This document shows, piece after piece, positions 42,417 through 49,579 of a stretch of DNA of 64,000 nucleotides. The first letter of the stretch is position 1. Each line of letters starts with the position of its first letter. Under the pieces are notes generated by a model. That model was not told where the DNA came from. It did no database searches and saw nothing but the letters and a program-made list of their open reading frames with translations. The position numbers and the translations under genes were made by a program. The DNA is from Bradyrhizobium elkanii USDA 76 (GTDB lineage Bacteria > Pseudomonadota > Alphaproteobacteria > Rhizobiales > Xanthobacteraceae), in the NCBI RefSeq assembly GCF_023278185.1, contig NZ_CP066356.1, positions 1,852,001-1,916,000 on the forward strand. The letters run 5' to 3'.

Positions 42417-42524
42417 ATGTTCAGTTTCGGTCGCATGGATGGTGTTGAATACGGCTTTCTCAGCTTTGCTGGAATGTCGTTTGTGGCGCTCATCGTCAGC
42501 GTAAGTTGGCTGCTGATCGGCTGA
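42417..42524 (+). CDS. 35-residue single-span membrane peptide
   Basis: MFSFGRMDGVEYGFLSFAGM then SFVALIVSVSWLLIG. One helix after a polar N-terminus. A frameshifted relative (MDRVEWG, SFAAMSFVALVVFSS) lies at 47131-47230. Lies between two repeated hairpins. Confidence 0.55.
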   Translation: MFSFGRMDGVEYGFLSFAGMSFVALIVSVSWLLIG

Positions 42525-42556
42525 GCGTCCTACCTCTCGTGATGACATGACGACTT

Positions 42557-42592
42557 GGCCTCAGCGTGTAACCCCTTCGCTGGCCGTTTCTT
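42557..42592 (+). terminator. Repeated GGCC-stem hairpin
   Basis: GGCCTCAGCG / CGCTGGCC (imperfect) followed by GTTTCTTT, 33 bp after the membrane-peptide stop. Overlaps the 3' end of the small gene on the other strand. Confidence 0.5.
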
Positions 42593-42752
42593 TAGTGCCC
42601 TTCGTGTCTACATTTTGAGGACCAGGGCGGATATCGGACTTCATCATCTCCAGTTCGATTGGCTTCAGTTTAGCACTCAATCGCCGCAACCTGGCTCGCG
42701 CCCGCTTGGCTGGGGTATCAAGTCGCTCGCCCACGGTCCGTTTCTTCGCCAT
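42561..42752 (-). CDS. Small basic protein, MAKKRTxGERL family, copy 1
   Basis: 63 residues starting MAKKRTVGERLDTPAKRARA, Lys/Arg-rich. A second copy (MAKKRTAGERLNTPAKR) lies at 47344-47508. In both places the ATG overlaps the C-terminal codons of a PPPDTFLGRKT family gene, so the two form a repeated two-gene module. Unknown function; possible nucleic-acid binding from charge. Confidence 0.6.
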   Translation of the reverse strand: MAKKRTVGERLDTPAKRARARLRRLSAKLKPIELEMMKSDIRPGPQNVDTKGTKETASEGVTR

Positions 42753-42930
42753 ACCTGCTTTCCTCTTGCGGGAAAGGCTCGTGCGTCTTTGCGGCCGATG
42801 AACGTATCCGGCGGCGGATTGTCTTTGAGCAGCCGGGCAGCTTCGGCCGAGACCTGGAGGGCCGCATCAACGATGTGCCCGTCCTGCCGTTGATCGCTGC
42901 AATGCGATTGATGACGCGCTGATCGGCCAT
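42736..42930 (-). pseudogene. PPPDTFLGRKT family, copy 2, frameshifted
   Basis: MADQRVINRIAAINGRTG, then after a shift DAALQVSAEAARLLKDNPPP and DTFIGRK, then after a second shift THEPFPQEESRYGEE. The second shift is an extra A in the GRK codons. Near-identical to the intact copy at 47426-47686. Preceded by leader copy 3. Confidence 0.7.
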
Positions 42931-43012
42931 AGCCGCGCTCCCTCGCTCAATGCAGGCGGAAGCACTTGGTCTCTCAGCCACCGACGCCCACGGGCAGAGG
43001 CTTGGCCGGTGA
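42931..43012 (-). promoter_or_regulatory. Repeated SD-masking leader, copy 3
   Basis: Core GGTGGCTGAGAGACC, then GCTTCCGCCTGCA, then GAGGGAGC before the ATG. GCUUCC pairs with GGGAGC through one G-U pair: the single C-to-U change relative to other copies keeps the helix. Confidence 0.65.
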
Positions 43013-43194
43013 TGACGATATAATGTGCCAACTAACATAGGTTGCCAGGCGGCCGATCGATCCTCCTTGTCGAGGACGCATTCCGTTCTCAGCCTGGAAC
43101 AAAAAGCTTGTGTGCTGTTCTGGACAGAATTTCTGGAACAAAATGCCCATTTGCACGTCATGAATCCGTTGCGATAGGAGCAACGGGGAACGAC

Positions 43195-43383
43195 GTGCCG
43201 TCCGCAGAATATCACCTACGCCAAGCCGAACTTGCAGCCCGGCTTGCGCTCGCTGAAGCAGAACCATCCAAAGCCGCAGCTCTCCACGTTCTCGCACTAG
43301 AGCAGTACGATAAGGCCGCGAAGGCTGGGGCCAAGCCGGATCAGATGTCGCGAATACCGGCCCTGAGAGACCAGATGAGCTGA
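43195..43383 (+). CDS. Small helical hypothetical protein
   Basis: 62 residues from GTG (VPSAEYHLRQAELAARLALA). Helical and Ala-rich with AALHVLALEQYDKAAKAGAK, like one or two TPR-type helices. CAACGGGGAACG upstream is a moderate ribosome site. The next peptide gene follows 2 bp later. Confidence 0.55.
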   Translation: MPSAEYHLRQAELAARLALAEAEPSKAAALHVLALEQYDKAAKAGAKPDQMSRIPALRDQMS

Positions 43384-43385
43384 AT

Positions 43386-43526
43386 ATGGTTGACCTGGAT
43401 CAAGACAAGGCAATCGCATCTGATGAGTGTATCGGCATGGCCGATCGCGACGACTGGATTTCCATCGCCTGCTTGACCGCGATTGCGCTTACGACTGTTG
43501 CCGCGACTGCGGCCTTGTTCCTGTAG
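43386..43526 (+). CDS. 46-residue single-span membrane peptide
   Basis: MVDLDQDKAIASDECIGMAD, then RDDWISIACLTAIALTTVAA and TAALFL. An acidic N-terminus and a C-terminal helix. Starts 2 bp after the preceding stop, so probably translationally coupled. Confidence 0.5.
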   Translation: MVDLDQDKAIASDECIGMADRDDWISIACLTAIALTTVAATAALFL

Positions 43527-43615
43527 AACGCGGGGCCGCGCGGTGGCACAAATTGCACTAGCGGTCGCCCAGCATCGAGGAATAGGATTTCAACCCCAAA
43601 CGCAGGGGTTGTGTG

Positions 43616-43702
43616 ATGAGTAGTGACCTACCTTTTAGCGCGCTCATCGTGGCGCTCGGGCTGAGCCCCATCGCAATAGTGGCTATCGCCTTGTTCATGT
43701 AA
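43616..43702 (+). CDS. 28-residue single-span membrane peptide
   Basis: MSSDLPFSALIVALGLSPIA then IVAIALFM. A similar segment (FSALVVVLGLSPIVIV) ends the protein at 47344-47508 on the other strand. Followed directly by a perfect terminator. Confidence 0.6.
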   Translation: MSSDLPFSALIVALGLSPIAIVAIALFM

Positions 43703-43704
43703 AA

Positions 43705-43732
43705 AGAGGCCGCCTCAGTTGGCGGCCTCTTT
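43705..43732 (+). terminator. Terminator hairpin after membrane peptide
   Basis: AGAGGCCGCC / GGCGGCCTCT stem, loop TCAGTT, then TTAT. Same stem as at 14721. Confidence 0.8.
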
Positions 43733-43971
43733 ATCCTGGCAGCTTGCCTTCCCATTCGGATCGAGCCCGTCGCGATTCGGTGCCATGGAACACCCGCAGC
43801 CGCGAATTCGAACACTTGTGGAGTATCCACGAGGGTAGCTTTCGTTGCTACTTTATCCCATTACGGTGCATTGCGCTGTGGGGGCGCAGAGAACGGCCCC
43901 AGTTCACTGGCCCTGCTAGCCCCAAGATGGTGCCGGGGTCGTTCCCTTGCTGCGATGCGGAACGAGATGGA

Positions 43972-44190
43972 ATGAGCGCGAATAGATTTAAGAGTTGGAC
44001 TGAAACCGAAGAACGTTTGCTGGTTGCGCTGCATGAGTCAGGGATGGATCACCGCCTCATAGCGATCCAGATGCGCAGGACGGAAGCCGGGATCGATAAC
44101 CGACTCGCGGTGATCACCAAAAGGGCTAGACGGGCGGAGAGCGTCAGCCCGGCGTCGCTCGATAGTCCATCGCCGGCCGTTCGCGGATGA
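43972..44190 (+). CDS. Small SANT/Myb-like protein
   Basis: 72 residues starting MSANRFKSWTETEERLLVAL. The pattern W-T-x-x-E-x-x-L-L-x-A-L-H-x-x-G-x-D-x-x-x-I-A-x-x-M-x-R-T-x-x-G-I-x-x-R-L matches a SANT/Myb-like DNA-binding helix-turn-helix. A basic tail follows. Likely a small DNA-binding protein; target unknown. Confidence 0.6.
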   Translation: MSANRFKSWTETEERLLVALHESGMDHRLIAIQMRRTEAGIDNRLAVITKRARRAESVSPASLDSPSPAVRG

Positions 44191-44301
44191 CGGCAGGGTG
44201 CGATACGCTCTGCGACGTGTCGTCGGCTAGGAACGAACGTTTCTCCACGGGGCCCGATTGAGCACAAGTCTTGGTGCTTCAATGTCGGTAGCACCCGACA
44301 C

Positions 44302-44338
44302 GGCCTCGGTGCTCTCCTCGTGCTGGGGCCGTTTCTTT
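44302..44338 (+). terminator. Repeated GGCC-stem hairpin
   Basis: GGCCTCGGTGC / GTGCTGGGGCC then GTTTCTTTT. First of a tandem pair with 44404; the spacer has GGGAACAAGTGGCAATTC and GAGGAGTGGGACGACC. Confidence 0.6.
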
Positions 44339-44403
44339 TCGGGAACAAGTGGCAATTCTTGACGTTGCAAACGTCGGTCGGGTTGAGGAGTGGGACGACC
44401 ATC

Positions 44404-44443
44404 GGCCTCAGCGTTCTCCCCGGGGCGCTGGGGCCGGTTTTTC
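44404..44443 (+). terminator. Repeated GGCC-stem hairpin
   Basis: GGCCTCAGCGTTC / GGCGCTGGGGCC with GGTTTTT. Twelve bp upstream of the membrane-peptide gene at 44455, so it lies in that gene's possible leader. Confidence 0.6.
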
Positions 44444-44454
44444 CGAGGTGCAGT

Positions 44455-44541
44455 ATGACGGACGAACGTCGGGATTGGACCCTGATCATCGGATTTCTAA
44501 GCATCGCGGTCGCAGTGTTGATAATCGACCTTGCCTTCTAG
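44455..44541 (+). CDS. 28-residue single-span membrane peptide
   Basis: MTDERRDWTLIIGFLSIAVA then VLIIDLAF. A charged N-terminus and one helix; GAGGTG upstream. Confidence 0.6.
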   Translation: MTDERRDWTLIIGFLSIAVAVLIIDLAF

Positions 44542-44580
44542 GCCGTCCTCGTTGAGCAAGGAAGAGCATGCTCTCCGACC

Positions 44581-44764
44581 TCAATGCGTGATTTTGAGAT
44601 GGCTGGCCACCCGATCCTCGTTGTTCGCCAGCAGCTCATAATCATCTGCCAGCTTGAGATAGGCTCGACGTATTCCGTCGTCCATCGCGTACGACGACAG
44701 TGTGCGATACTCTTCTGCTATGCGTCGGTGTCTGGCCGCCTCAGCGGCGTAATCGTCAATTCAT
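44581..44764 (-). pseudogene. Small conserved protein, start region damaged
   Basis: The frame ending at 44581 reads HRRIAEEYRTLSSYAMDDGI, then RRAYLKLADDYELLANNEDR and VASHLKITH. It looks like an intact, conserved helical protein, but the only upstream ATG (44764) is in another frame, and a stop precedes the reading frame. A one-base shift after the start is likely. GAGGGG lies upstream of that ATG. Confidence 0.5.
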
Positions 44765-44803
44765 GGGAGGGGCCCCTGAGGTGACCCTACCAAATCGTGC
44801 CGG

Positions 44804-44889
44804 CTAGACGAACAGGTCTTTGCCCGACTGCAGCATCCTCACGAACGTCCCGCTTTCGTGGTACTCGAGCCAGCAAGCCAGCCCAATAC
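44804..44889 (-). pseudogene. Fragment with TFVRMLQSGKDLF tail
   Basis: ARVPRKRDV in one frame; WLEYHESGTFVRMLQSGKDL in another. Terminal piece of the cassette that includes 44890-45504. Relatives at 9926, 51268 and 58030. Confidence 0.5.
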
Positions 44890-45504
44890 TCAGCCGACGT
44901 CGCCTTGTCCTGGTAGATCATCGGATAGTTGATCCTTTCGATATAGATCCGGCCGATCTCGGATCGGCTCAAAGGCGCGGGCATGTTCCATGATCCGGCG
45001 CGCGGCTTCCTCCGGGTCCGCCCAGCGACGGTCTTCCTTCATTTTCATCGTCGAATTCCGTCGCGCCTTTGCGCAGCGTAGATGGTGAGGGGTGTGAATC
45101 TGGCTTTCGGCCGGACGGTGGCTATCAAACGTCGCGCCACAGGGACAGCGCATCAGCGACGACGGTTGTTGAGACGGCAGCTTTTCGCCGCGATCCCACA
45201 TGGCCTGCTTGCGTGCGATCCAGTCGCGATGATCGCGCCATGCCTGGAAGTCCGCCTCGGTCAGGGTCGGCAGCAACGCACCCCATGCCGCTTCGAACCC
45301 CGCGCGCCGGTCGTCGAACGTCGCGGCCGGTCCGCCGGTCGACCGGTCAGATCCGGGATAGAAGCCGCATTTCCATTCCCATTGGTCCGCGTGGTTCGGC
45401 ACGCCCTTGCGCAGCCCGATCGAACCAACGACGACGTCGCGATAAAGGATGCTCCATTTCTCGCGGGCAGCTTCCTTGTCGCGCCGGCGTGTGAGCTTGG
45501 TCAC
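44890..45504 (-). CDS. Hypothetical protein with CPCG motif, read-through fusion of two cassette genes
   Basis: 204 residues from GTG (VTKLTRRRDKEAAREKWSIL), overlapping the preceding stop by 4 bp. Middle: GFYPGSDRSTGGPAATFDDR, TLTEADFQAWRDHRDWIARK, then MRCPCGATFDSHRP with a late HTPHHLRC. From MKMKEDRRWADPEEAARRIM the frame enters what looks like a separate gene (compare 51268-51530). A piece of the first part recurs at 53323-53600 in a different frame at this junction, so the fusion is probably the result of a one-base shift. Function unknown. Confidence 0.6.
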   Translation of the reverse strand: MTKLTRRRDKEAAREKWSILYRDVVVGSIGLRKGVPNHADQWEWKCGFYPGSDRSTGGPAATFDDRRAGFEAAWGALLPTLTEADFQAWRDHRDWIARKQAMWDRGEKLPSQQPSSLMRCPCGATFDSHRPAESQIHTPHHLRCAKARRNSTMKMKEDRRWADPEEAARRIMEHARAFEPIRDRPDLYRKDQLSDDLPGQGDVG

Positions 45505-45921
45505 GTCGCGTCTCCGATCGGGCAGCGCTGCCACAGTTGCAGCAGCTCCGCGGCCGGCCGCTTGCCAGTCGCGCTGCACTTCACGCAGCGCAGGCGGTCG
45601 GCGAGATCGTGCACCCTGGTGGTCGGAACGTGGCGCAGGGCAGCCCAGGTCAACCGCGCGCGGCGTCTTGCACCGCGAGCATTTGATCTCAAGCCACGGA
45701 TAGCCGGCATTGATAGCCTGGTCGATCGAGTGCTCCACCATCATCACCAGCACCACCTGCCGATTTGCGCTCGACCTGAGTGCTGGACCTGCATATTCCC
45801 GTCGAGCCATTTCGGTGAGGGCGCTCCGCTGTTCACGGAGGAAGGCACGTTCGAATCGTGCGGCGGGAGCCAATTTCAATCGAGCAGTGCGCGTCGCAGA
45901 GTCGAGGAGCGCCAGCGTCAT
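45501..45921 (-). pseudogene. Four-cysteine zinc-binding protein, frameshifted
   Basis: MTLALLDSATRTARLKLAPA to GYPWLEIKCSRCKTPRAVDL in one frame, then AALRHVPTTRVHDLADRLRC and VKCSATGKRPAAELLQLWQ after an extra G near 45655. The CxxC...CxxC layout and W/YLEVxC start match the intact relative at 49135-49548. The gene overlaps the following one (GTGA). Confidence 0.65.
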
Positions 45922-45979
45922 CAATCAGTGTCTGGCAATCCCGAGATTCACTTAGTGTATTGGCCCTTAGATGGCGGCG

Positions 45980-47029
45980 TCACCGATCGTCGCGCGCGAG
46001 CACGACCTTCACTTCGCAGCCGTTCGGGAGCGGGCTGCGGGATACCGAACCCTTCATTTGGGCCGCGAGAAGCTTGATCAGCCGGCTACCCATCCCAGTT
46101 TTTGCCTCCGAGGGGCAGCCTACCCCGTCGTCCTTGACGACGATGCTGAGCCTGCGTTCGTCGGCCTTGACATCGACGTCGATGGCGCCAGCCCGCTCGT
46201 TCGGGAAGGCATATTTGAAGGCGTTGGTAACCAGTTCGTTCACAATCAGCCCGATATTGGCCGCTTGCACGCTGGCCAGGGAGATCTCGTCGCAGCGCAC
46301 GCGAACGGCGATCGGCCGCACGCCGCGCTGCAGGTCGCCGAGGCTTCCGCAGAGCGTTTCGATGTAGGGCCCGAGCCGGATCTTGCCGTCGCCGCCCATG
46401 CTGTGCAGCCTATCGTGGACCTTGGCGATGACCTCGACGCGCCCGATGGCGGCATGGAGGGCGGCCTGCACCTCCGGATTGACGTCGGCCCGCGCCTGCA
46501 GCCGCAACATGGACACGATGGTGGTGAGATCGTTCTTGGTCCTGTGCACCAGCTCCTGCAGCAACACGTCGGAATAGACCTTGGCTTTGGCCAAGCTCTC
46601 TGTGGTGGAGCGCAGAGCTTCGGTGATCCCTGCTAAGCCGAAGCCGGTCAATATGAATACGATCAGTGGTGGCGCCGCCGCAGCGGCGGACCGCGGCAGG
46701 AAGAACACGGACGCGAGCACCGCGCTCGCGATCGTGGCGAGAAAGCCGCTCCCTCGGTCAAACAATACGGATGCGAGAAACACGGCGGGTACGAAAAAGA
46801 GGAGAGGATAGGCCCCCAAGGGCTCCGGCGCCAAAAGTCGCCCCAGGCATGCGCCTCCCACCAGGGTGAGCGATAGCACGTAGCGCAGCCAGATCGGATA
46901 GCTTGGCATCATGTGAAGGAGCTTGAAGACGAACCAATCCATCTTGGGCAACAGCTGCTCCCGGCTAGCTGTTCCTGCATCGAATTCCATGAGGCCAGCG
47001 TTGCGCGTGATGACGTTGGCGTTAAACAC
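45980..47029 (-). CDS. Sensor histidine kinase, HisKA_2/HWE type, with DUF4118 membrane domain
   Basis: 349 residues from GTG at 47029 (ATG at 46990 possible). Four membrane segments at about 45-135 (LRYVLSLTLVGGACLGRLL, YPLLFFVPAVFLASVLF and two more) form a DUF4118/KdpD-like sensor. Kinase: LLQELVHRTKNDLTTIVSML carries the phospho-His; the ATPase follows with NELVTNAFKYAF (N box) and DDGVGCP (G box). HisKA_2/HWE kinases in Alphaproteobacteria commonly feed the PhyR-EcfG stress pathway, so this could be the sensor for the promoters seen here; that link is inference. No partner regulator adjacent. Confidence 0.88.
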   Translation of the reverse strand: MFNANVITRNAGLMEFDAGTASREQLLPKMDWFVFKLLHMMPSYPIWLRYVLSLTLVGGACLGRLLAPEPLGAYPLLFFVPAVFLASVLFDRGSGFLATIASAVLASVFFLPRSAAAAAPPLIVFILTGFGLAGITEALRSTTESLAKAKVYSDVLLQELVHRTKNDLTTIVSMLRLQARADVNPEVQAALHAAIGRVEVIAKVHDRLHSMGGDGKIRLGPYIETLCGSLGDLQRGVRPIAVRVRCDEISLASVQAANIGLIVNELVTNAFKYAFPNERAGAIDVDVKADERRLSIVVKDDGVGCPSEAKTGMGSRLIKLLAAQMKGSVSRSPLPNGCEVKVVLARDDR

Positions 47030-47130
47030 TCGCAGCCCGCCAAGAATTAGGACAGGCTGCTTGACTTGCCTATGCGCATGCGTCGACAGCTCGCCCGGCC
47101 CATCCTACGAGCACGCTTCAGTCTCACCAT

Positions 47131-47277
47131 ATGGACAGAGTAGAATGGGGGCTACTAGCTTTGCTGCCATGTCATTCGTGGCCCTCGTGGTCTTCTCCTC
47201 GAATAAGCCGGTCCTTCAGGGGATGACGTCGACTCGACCTAAGCGGGAAACCCCCTCGCTGGAGCCGTTTCGTTGGG
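47131..47277 (+). pseudogene. Frameshifted membrane peptide with degenerate hairpin
   Basis: MDRVEWG, then after a shift SFAAMSFVALVVFSSNKP, parallels the peptide at 42417. It is followed by a decayed copy of the repeated hairpin (CGACCTAAGCG ... CGCTGGAGCCGTTTCG). Confidence 0.45.
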
Positions 47278-47343
47278 GCAGCTATCAAGGGGCTTATGGC
47301 TCAAAAGAAAGAGGCCGCTAAGGAGGTGGCCTCCGTCTTCACA

Positions 47344-47508
47344 TCAATAGGGCGATAGCACTATCACGATGGGGCTCAGCCCGAGCACCACGACGAGCGC
47401 ACTAAACCGCCAGGCCGAGGCGGCCTTACGGCCTTTCTCTCTTATCTCGCTGTTTTGCCGCTTCGCTGGGGTATTCAGTCGTTCGCCCGCGGTCCGTTTC
47501 TTCGCCAT
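47344..47508 (-). CDS. Small basic protein, MAKKRTxGERL family, copy 2, with membrane tail
   Basis: 54 residues starting MAKKRTAGERLNTPAKRQNS. The basic N-terminus matches copy 1 at 42561, but the C-terminal half is AWRFSALVVVLGLSPIVIVL, like the membrane peptide at 43616. Probably a recombination product. The start lies in the coding end of the upstream family gene. Confidence 0.5.
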   Translation of the reverse strand: MAKKRTAGERLNTPAKRQNSEIREKGRKAASAWRFSALVVVLGLSPIVIVLSPY

Positions 47509-47686
47509 ACCTGCTTTCCCCTTGCGGGAAAGGCTCGTGCGTCTTGCGGCCGATGAACGCATCCGGCGGCGGATTGTCTTTGAGCGACCGGACAGATTCA
47601 GCCGAGATCCGGAGGGTCTCATCAATGATGCGCCGGTCTCGCCGCTGGTCGCCGTAAATGAGATTGATGACGCGCTGATCGGCCAT
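47426..47686 (-). CDS. Small protein of the PPPDTFLGRKT family, copy 3
   Basis: 86 residues starting MADQRVINLIYGDQRRDRRI, then RISAESVRSLKDNPPPDAF and IGRKTHEPFPQGESRYGEE. AAGGGAGC lies 6 nt upstream, within leader copy 4. Intact, unlike its near-twin at 42736. The C-terminal part overlaps the start of the MAKKRT gene at 47508. Unknown function. Confidence 0.65.
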   Translation of the reverse strand: MADQRVINLIYGDQRRDRRIIDETLRISAESVRSLKDNPPPDAFIGRKTHEPFPQGESRYGEETDRGRTTEYPSEAAKQRDKRERP

Positions 47687-47769
47687 GGCCGCGCTCCCTT
47701 GCTCAATGCAGGCGGGAGCACACTCGGTCTCTCAGCCACCGGCGGCCACGGCAGAGCCTCGGCCGGCGA
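47687..47769 (-). promoter_or_regulatory. Repeated SD-masking leader, copy 4
   Basis: Core GGTGGCTGAGAGACC, then GCTCCCGCCTGCA, a 15-nt loop and GGGAGC: a perfect 6-bp GCUCCC/GGGAGC helix over the ribosome site. CGGU/ACCG forms the upstream stem. Confidence 0.7.
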
Positions 47770-47831
47770 GAGGTACATGCACCTAAACGCTTATTCGTTG
47801 CTAGGAATTAAACCATCCGCAGTCGGGCAAT

Positions 47832-48083
47832 TCAGGAAGTCTTGCCCCTTTTAGTCTGGAGATCGAAGATCAATCTGACCTGCATGATGGTGCCGGCTTC
47901 GTCCCTGACATCGATGGTCATGTCGCGCGGCTTTGCCGACCTCGAGTGGATCGCGTCACGAGCCATATCCGCCAGCGACTTGGCGGCCTCGACTTGAGCG
48001 GCCTCGACACTCTTCAGTTCCAGTCCCTCCTCGTCGAGGGCCATTGCCTCTCCCTCGTAGAGATCGAAATAAAAGCGAGGTGC
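47832..48083 (-). pseudogene. DUF6894-type protein, start codon missing
   Basis: APRFYFDLYEGEAMALDEEG, then LELKSVEAAQVEAAKSLADM, then MTIDVRDEAGTIMQVRLIF: a clear relative of the protein at 9455-9703. Where the family has Met before PRFYFDL this copy has GCA, and an in-frame stop lies 12 codons upstream. Translation from the internal ATG at 48044 would give a shortened protein. Confidence 0.55.
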
Positions 48084-48490
48084 CTTGTTGCGCGAGGAAT
48101 GGCCCCTAGCACTCTGCTTCTATCGTCGCGCACTATCACCGCTCGGCCTGTCGCATCTGCCATCTCTCGTGCTTTCCTTAGCGCGGCGTCCGCGTCGGGA
48201 AGATCGAGTACTATGCGCTTTCGGCCCTTTTGCTTAACGGACATCGTCCCGACCGAAGCATCCTGTTGGCCCGCGCCTGCGGGGGAAAGCTGCTGGATCG
48301 ACGGTGGAACGTTGGACATTAATCCGTTTTCGCTTTCCTGCTTTGGGAAGGGCTCCTGCGTCTTTCGTCCCAGGAATGTATCGGGAGTCGGTGTCGCCAG
48401 CAGCTTCACCGAGGCCGATATTCGACCACGCATGAAAGCGAGGCGCGCTTTGACGGCATCGCCGTCCTGGATGCGATGAACAACCGCCAT
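48014..48490 (-). CDS. PPPDTFLGRKT family, copy 4, extended
   Basis: 158 residues from MAVVHRIQDGDAVKARLAFM, with ISASVKLLATPTPDTFLGRK and TQEPFPKQESENG in the first 60 residues. The second half (MSVKQKGRKRIVLDLPDADA and ALRKAREMADATGRAVIVRD) looks like another small protein in the same frame, and the tail overlaps the DUF6894 copy out of frame. So this is a fused or run-on gene. Ribosome site weak (GGGGAAG). Confidence 0.5.
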   Translation of the reverse strand: MAVVHRIQDGDAVKARLAFMRGRISASVKLLATPTPDTFLGRKTQEPFPKQESENGLMSNVPPSIQQLSPAGAGQQDASVGTMSVKQKGRKRIVLDLPDADAALRKAREMADATGRAVIVRDDRSRVLGAIPRATRHLAFISISTRERQWPSTRRDWN

Positions 48491-48534
48491 TGACCGATCT
48501 TCCCCGTTTTTTGGCGCAGAGCGCCATTTGGGCC

Positions 48535-48745
48535 CTACGTCGGCGGTTGAAGGCCGGGAGCCGATAGCCACTCAGTCATGCGCGCGGCCCTCTCATCCTG
48601 GTGGGCTTTCTGCAGAATCGCCTCTTCCTCAGTGCCTGGCGGAAGCTCCTTGGCTTGCGCGCGCAGGCGCAACGCGGTGATGTTCGTTAACGAATCGAAA
48701 GGTGCGGCGTTCCAGCCGCGCTGGAACTTCTGTTCATCCGGACGC
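48535..48745 (-). pseudogene. R-A-E-T-x-x-H family relative, no start codon
   Basis: FDSLTNITALRLRAQAKELP, PGTEEEAILQKAHQDERAAR and MTEWLSAPGLQPPT. The last part matches the copy at 4274-4507 (INEWLTSPGLQPP). No ATG, GTG or TTG lies in frame before a stop; an ATG in another frame at about 48749 suggests a one-base shift. Confidence 0.5.
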
Positions 48746-48832
48746 CATGACCGTCATGGGCTAAAAACTGGCGCCCCGGAAAACCGTGCCGCTACCGAGA
48801 TGGGATCACCGGCAGCCGAGCCAGCACCCGCC

Positions 48833-49153
48833 TTAAGAGCGAGCCGGATTGGCAGGTCGCCTGCCTTCGGGATGCTTGTCGATTGTCCGCTTCGCTGCAG
48901 CGATCGCTTCCTGAGTGCGTTGATAAGTCATTGTTCTGATGGTTTGGCCGCCGGCGATCGGCGTGACTTCGACCAAGAACCCACCGCCGGGTTGCTCGAT
49001 AATCACCAATCGGTGCGCTAGATATTCAAGTTCATCCGTCACGTTGGTGATCTCGTTCTGGATTTCGGAACAAGCGGGTAAGGCCTGGAATGTTCCAGTG
49101 GTGGGACTTTCGGGGGCAGCAAGCTCTGCTGGTGTCAGCGCTCTCCCGGCCAC
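48833..49153 (-). CDS. Hypothetical protein
   Basis: 106 residues from GTG (VAGRALTPAELAAPESPTTG). Middle: ACSEIQNEITNVTDELEYLA then HRLVIIEQPGGGFLVEVTPI and ERTIDKHPEG-like end. Overlaps the end of the zinc protein by 19 bp, so co-translated. Unknown function. Confidence 0.5.
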   Translation of the reverse strand: MAGRALTPAELAAPESPTTGTFQALPACSEIQNEITNVTDELEYLAHRLVIIEQPGGGFLVEVTPIAGGQTIRTMTYQRTQEAIAAAKRTIDKHPEGRRPANPARS

Positions 49154-49548
49154 AAGGTTGAGGGCGGGTTCATGGCGGAGATCTTAGTCGTCCGCAGTAC
49201 CACAAGATGGCTGCGCTTGAACGGGTAGCCGGAGCGTAGCGAGCACAGCTTGCAGCGCATATAGCGCTCCAGCTCGTGGATCGGCGTCCACTTCGGCCGC
49301 CTCACGATATCGAGCGCGACCGTCTGATGCGTCTCGCAGCCGAGGCACGTCACTTCGAGGTAGCGGAAACCGGCGTTGAGTGCATCGCCGAGCGCGGGCG
49401 ACGGCTGGGCGGGCCCCTGAAAAGCGAGTATGCGGGCGTTCCATGCTCGGCAGGCCGCGCCATCCGCCACCAGCCGGGCCTCCTTGACGGGCTCAGCCAG
49501 ATGCCTGACCGTGGCGCCGAACGTGTACTCGCGTGACTTCGATCCCAT
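49135..49548 (-). CDS. Four-cysteine zinc-binding protein
   Basis: 137 residues starting MGSKSREYTFGATVRHLAEP. GFRYLEVTCLGCETHQTVAL and ERYMRCKLCSLRSGYPFKRS supply two CxxC pairs about 32 residues apart: a small zinc-ribbon fold. Intact relative of the frameshifted gene at 45501-45921. Likely nucleic-acid- or protein-binding. Confidence 0.6.
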   Translation of the reverse strand: MGSKSREYTFGATVRHLAEPVKEARLVADGAACRAWNARILAFQGPAQPSPALGDALNAGFRYLEVTCLGCETHQTVALDIVRRPKWTPIHELERYMRCKLCSLRSGYPFKRSHLVVLRTTKISAMNPPSTLWPGER

Positions 49549-49579
49549 GGGGATCCACCTCCCGGCCTGTCGCAAATCC

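Noticed and set aside
45082..46077. Plus-strand frame of 331 codons
   Set aside because: Antisense to the small cassette genes and the end of the histidine kinase; Arg-rich composition.
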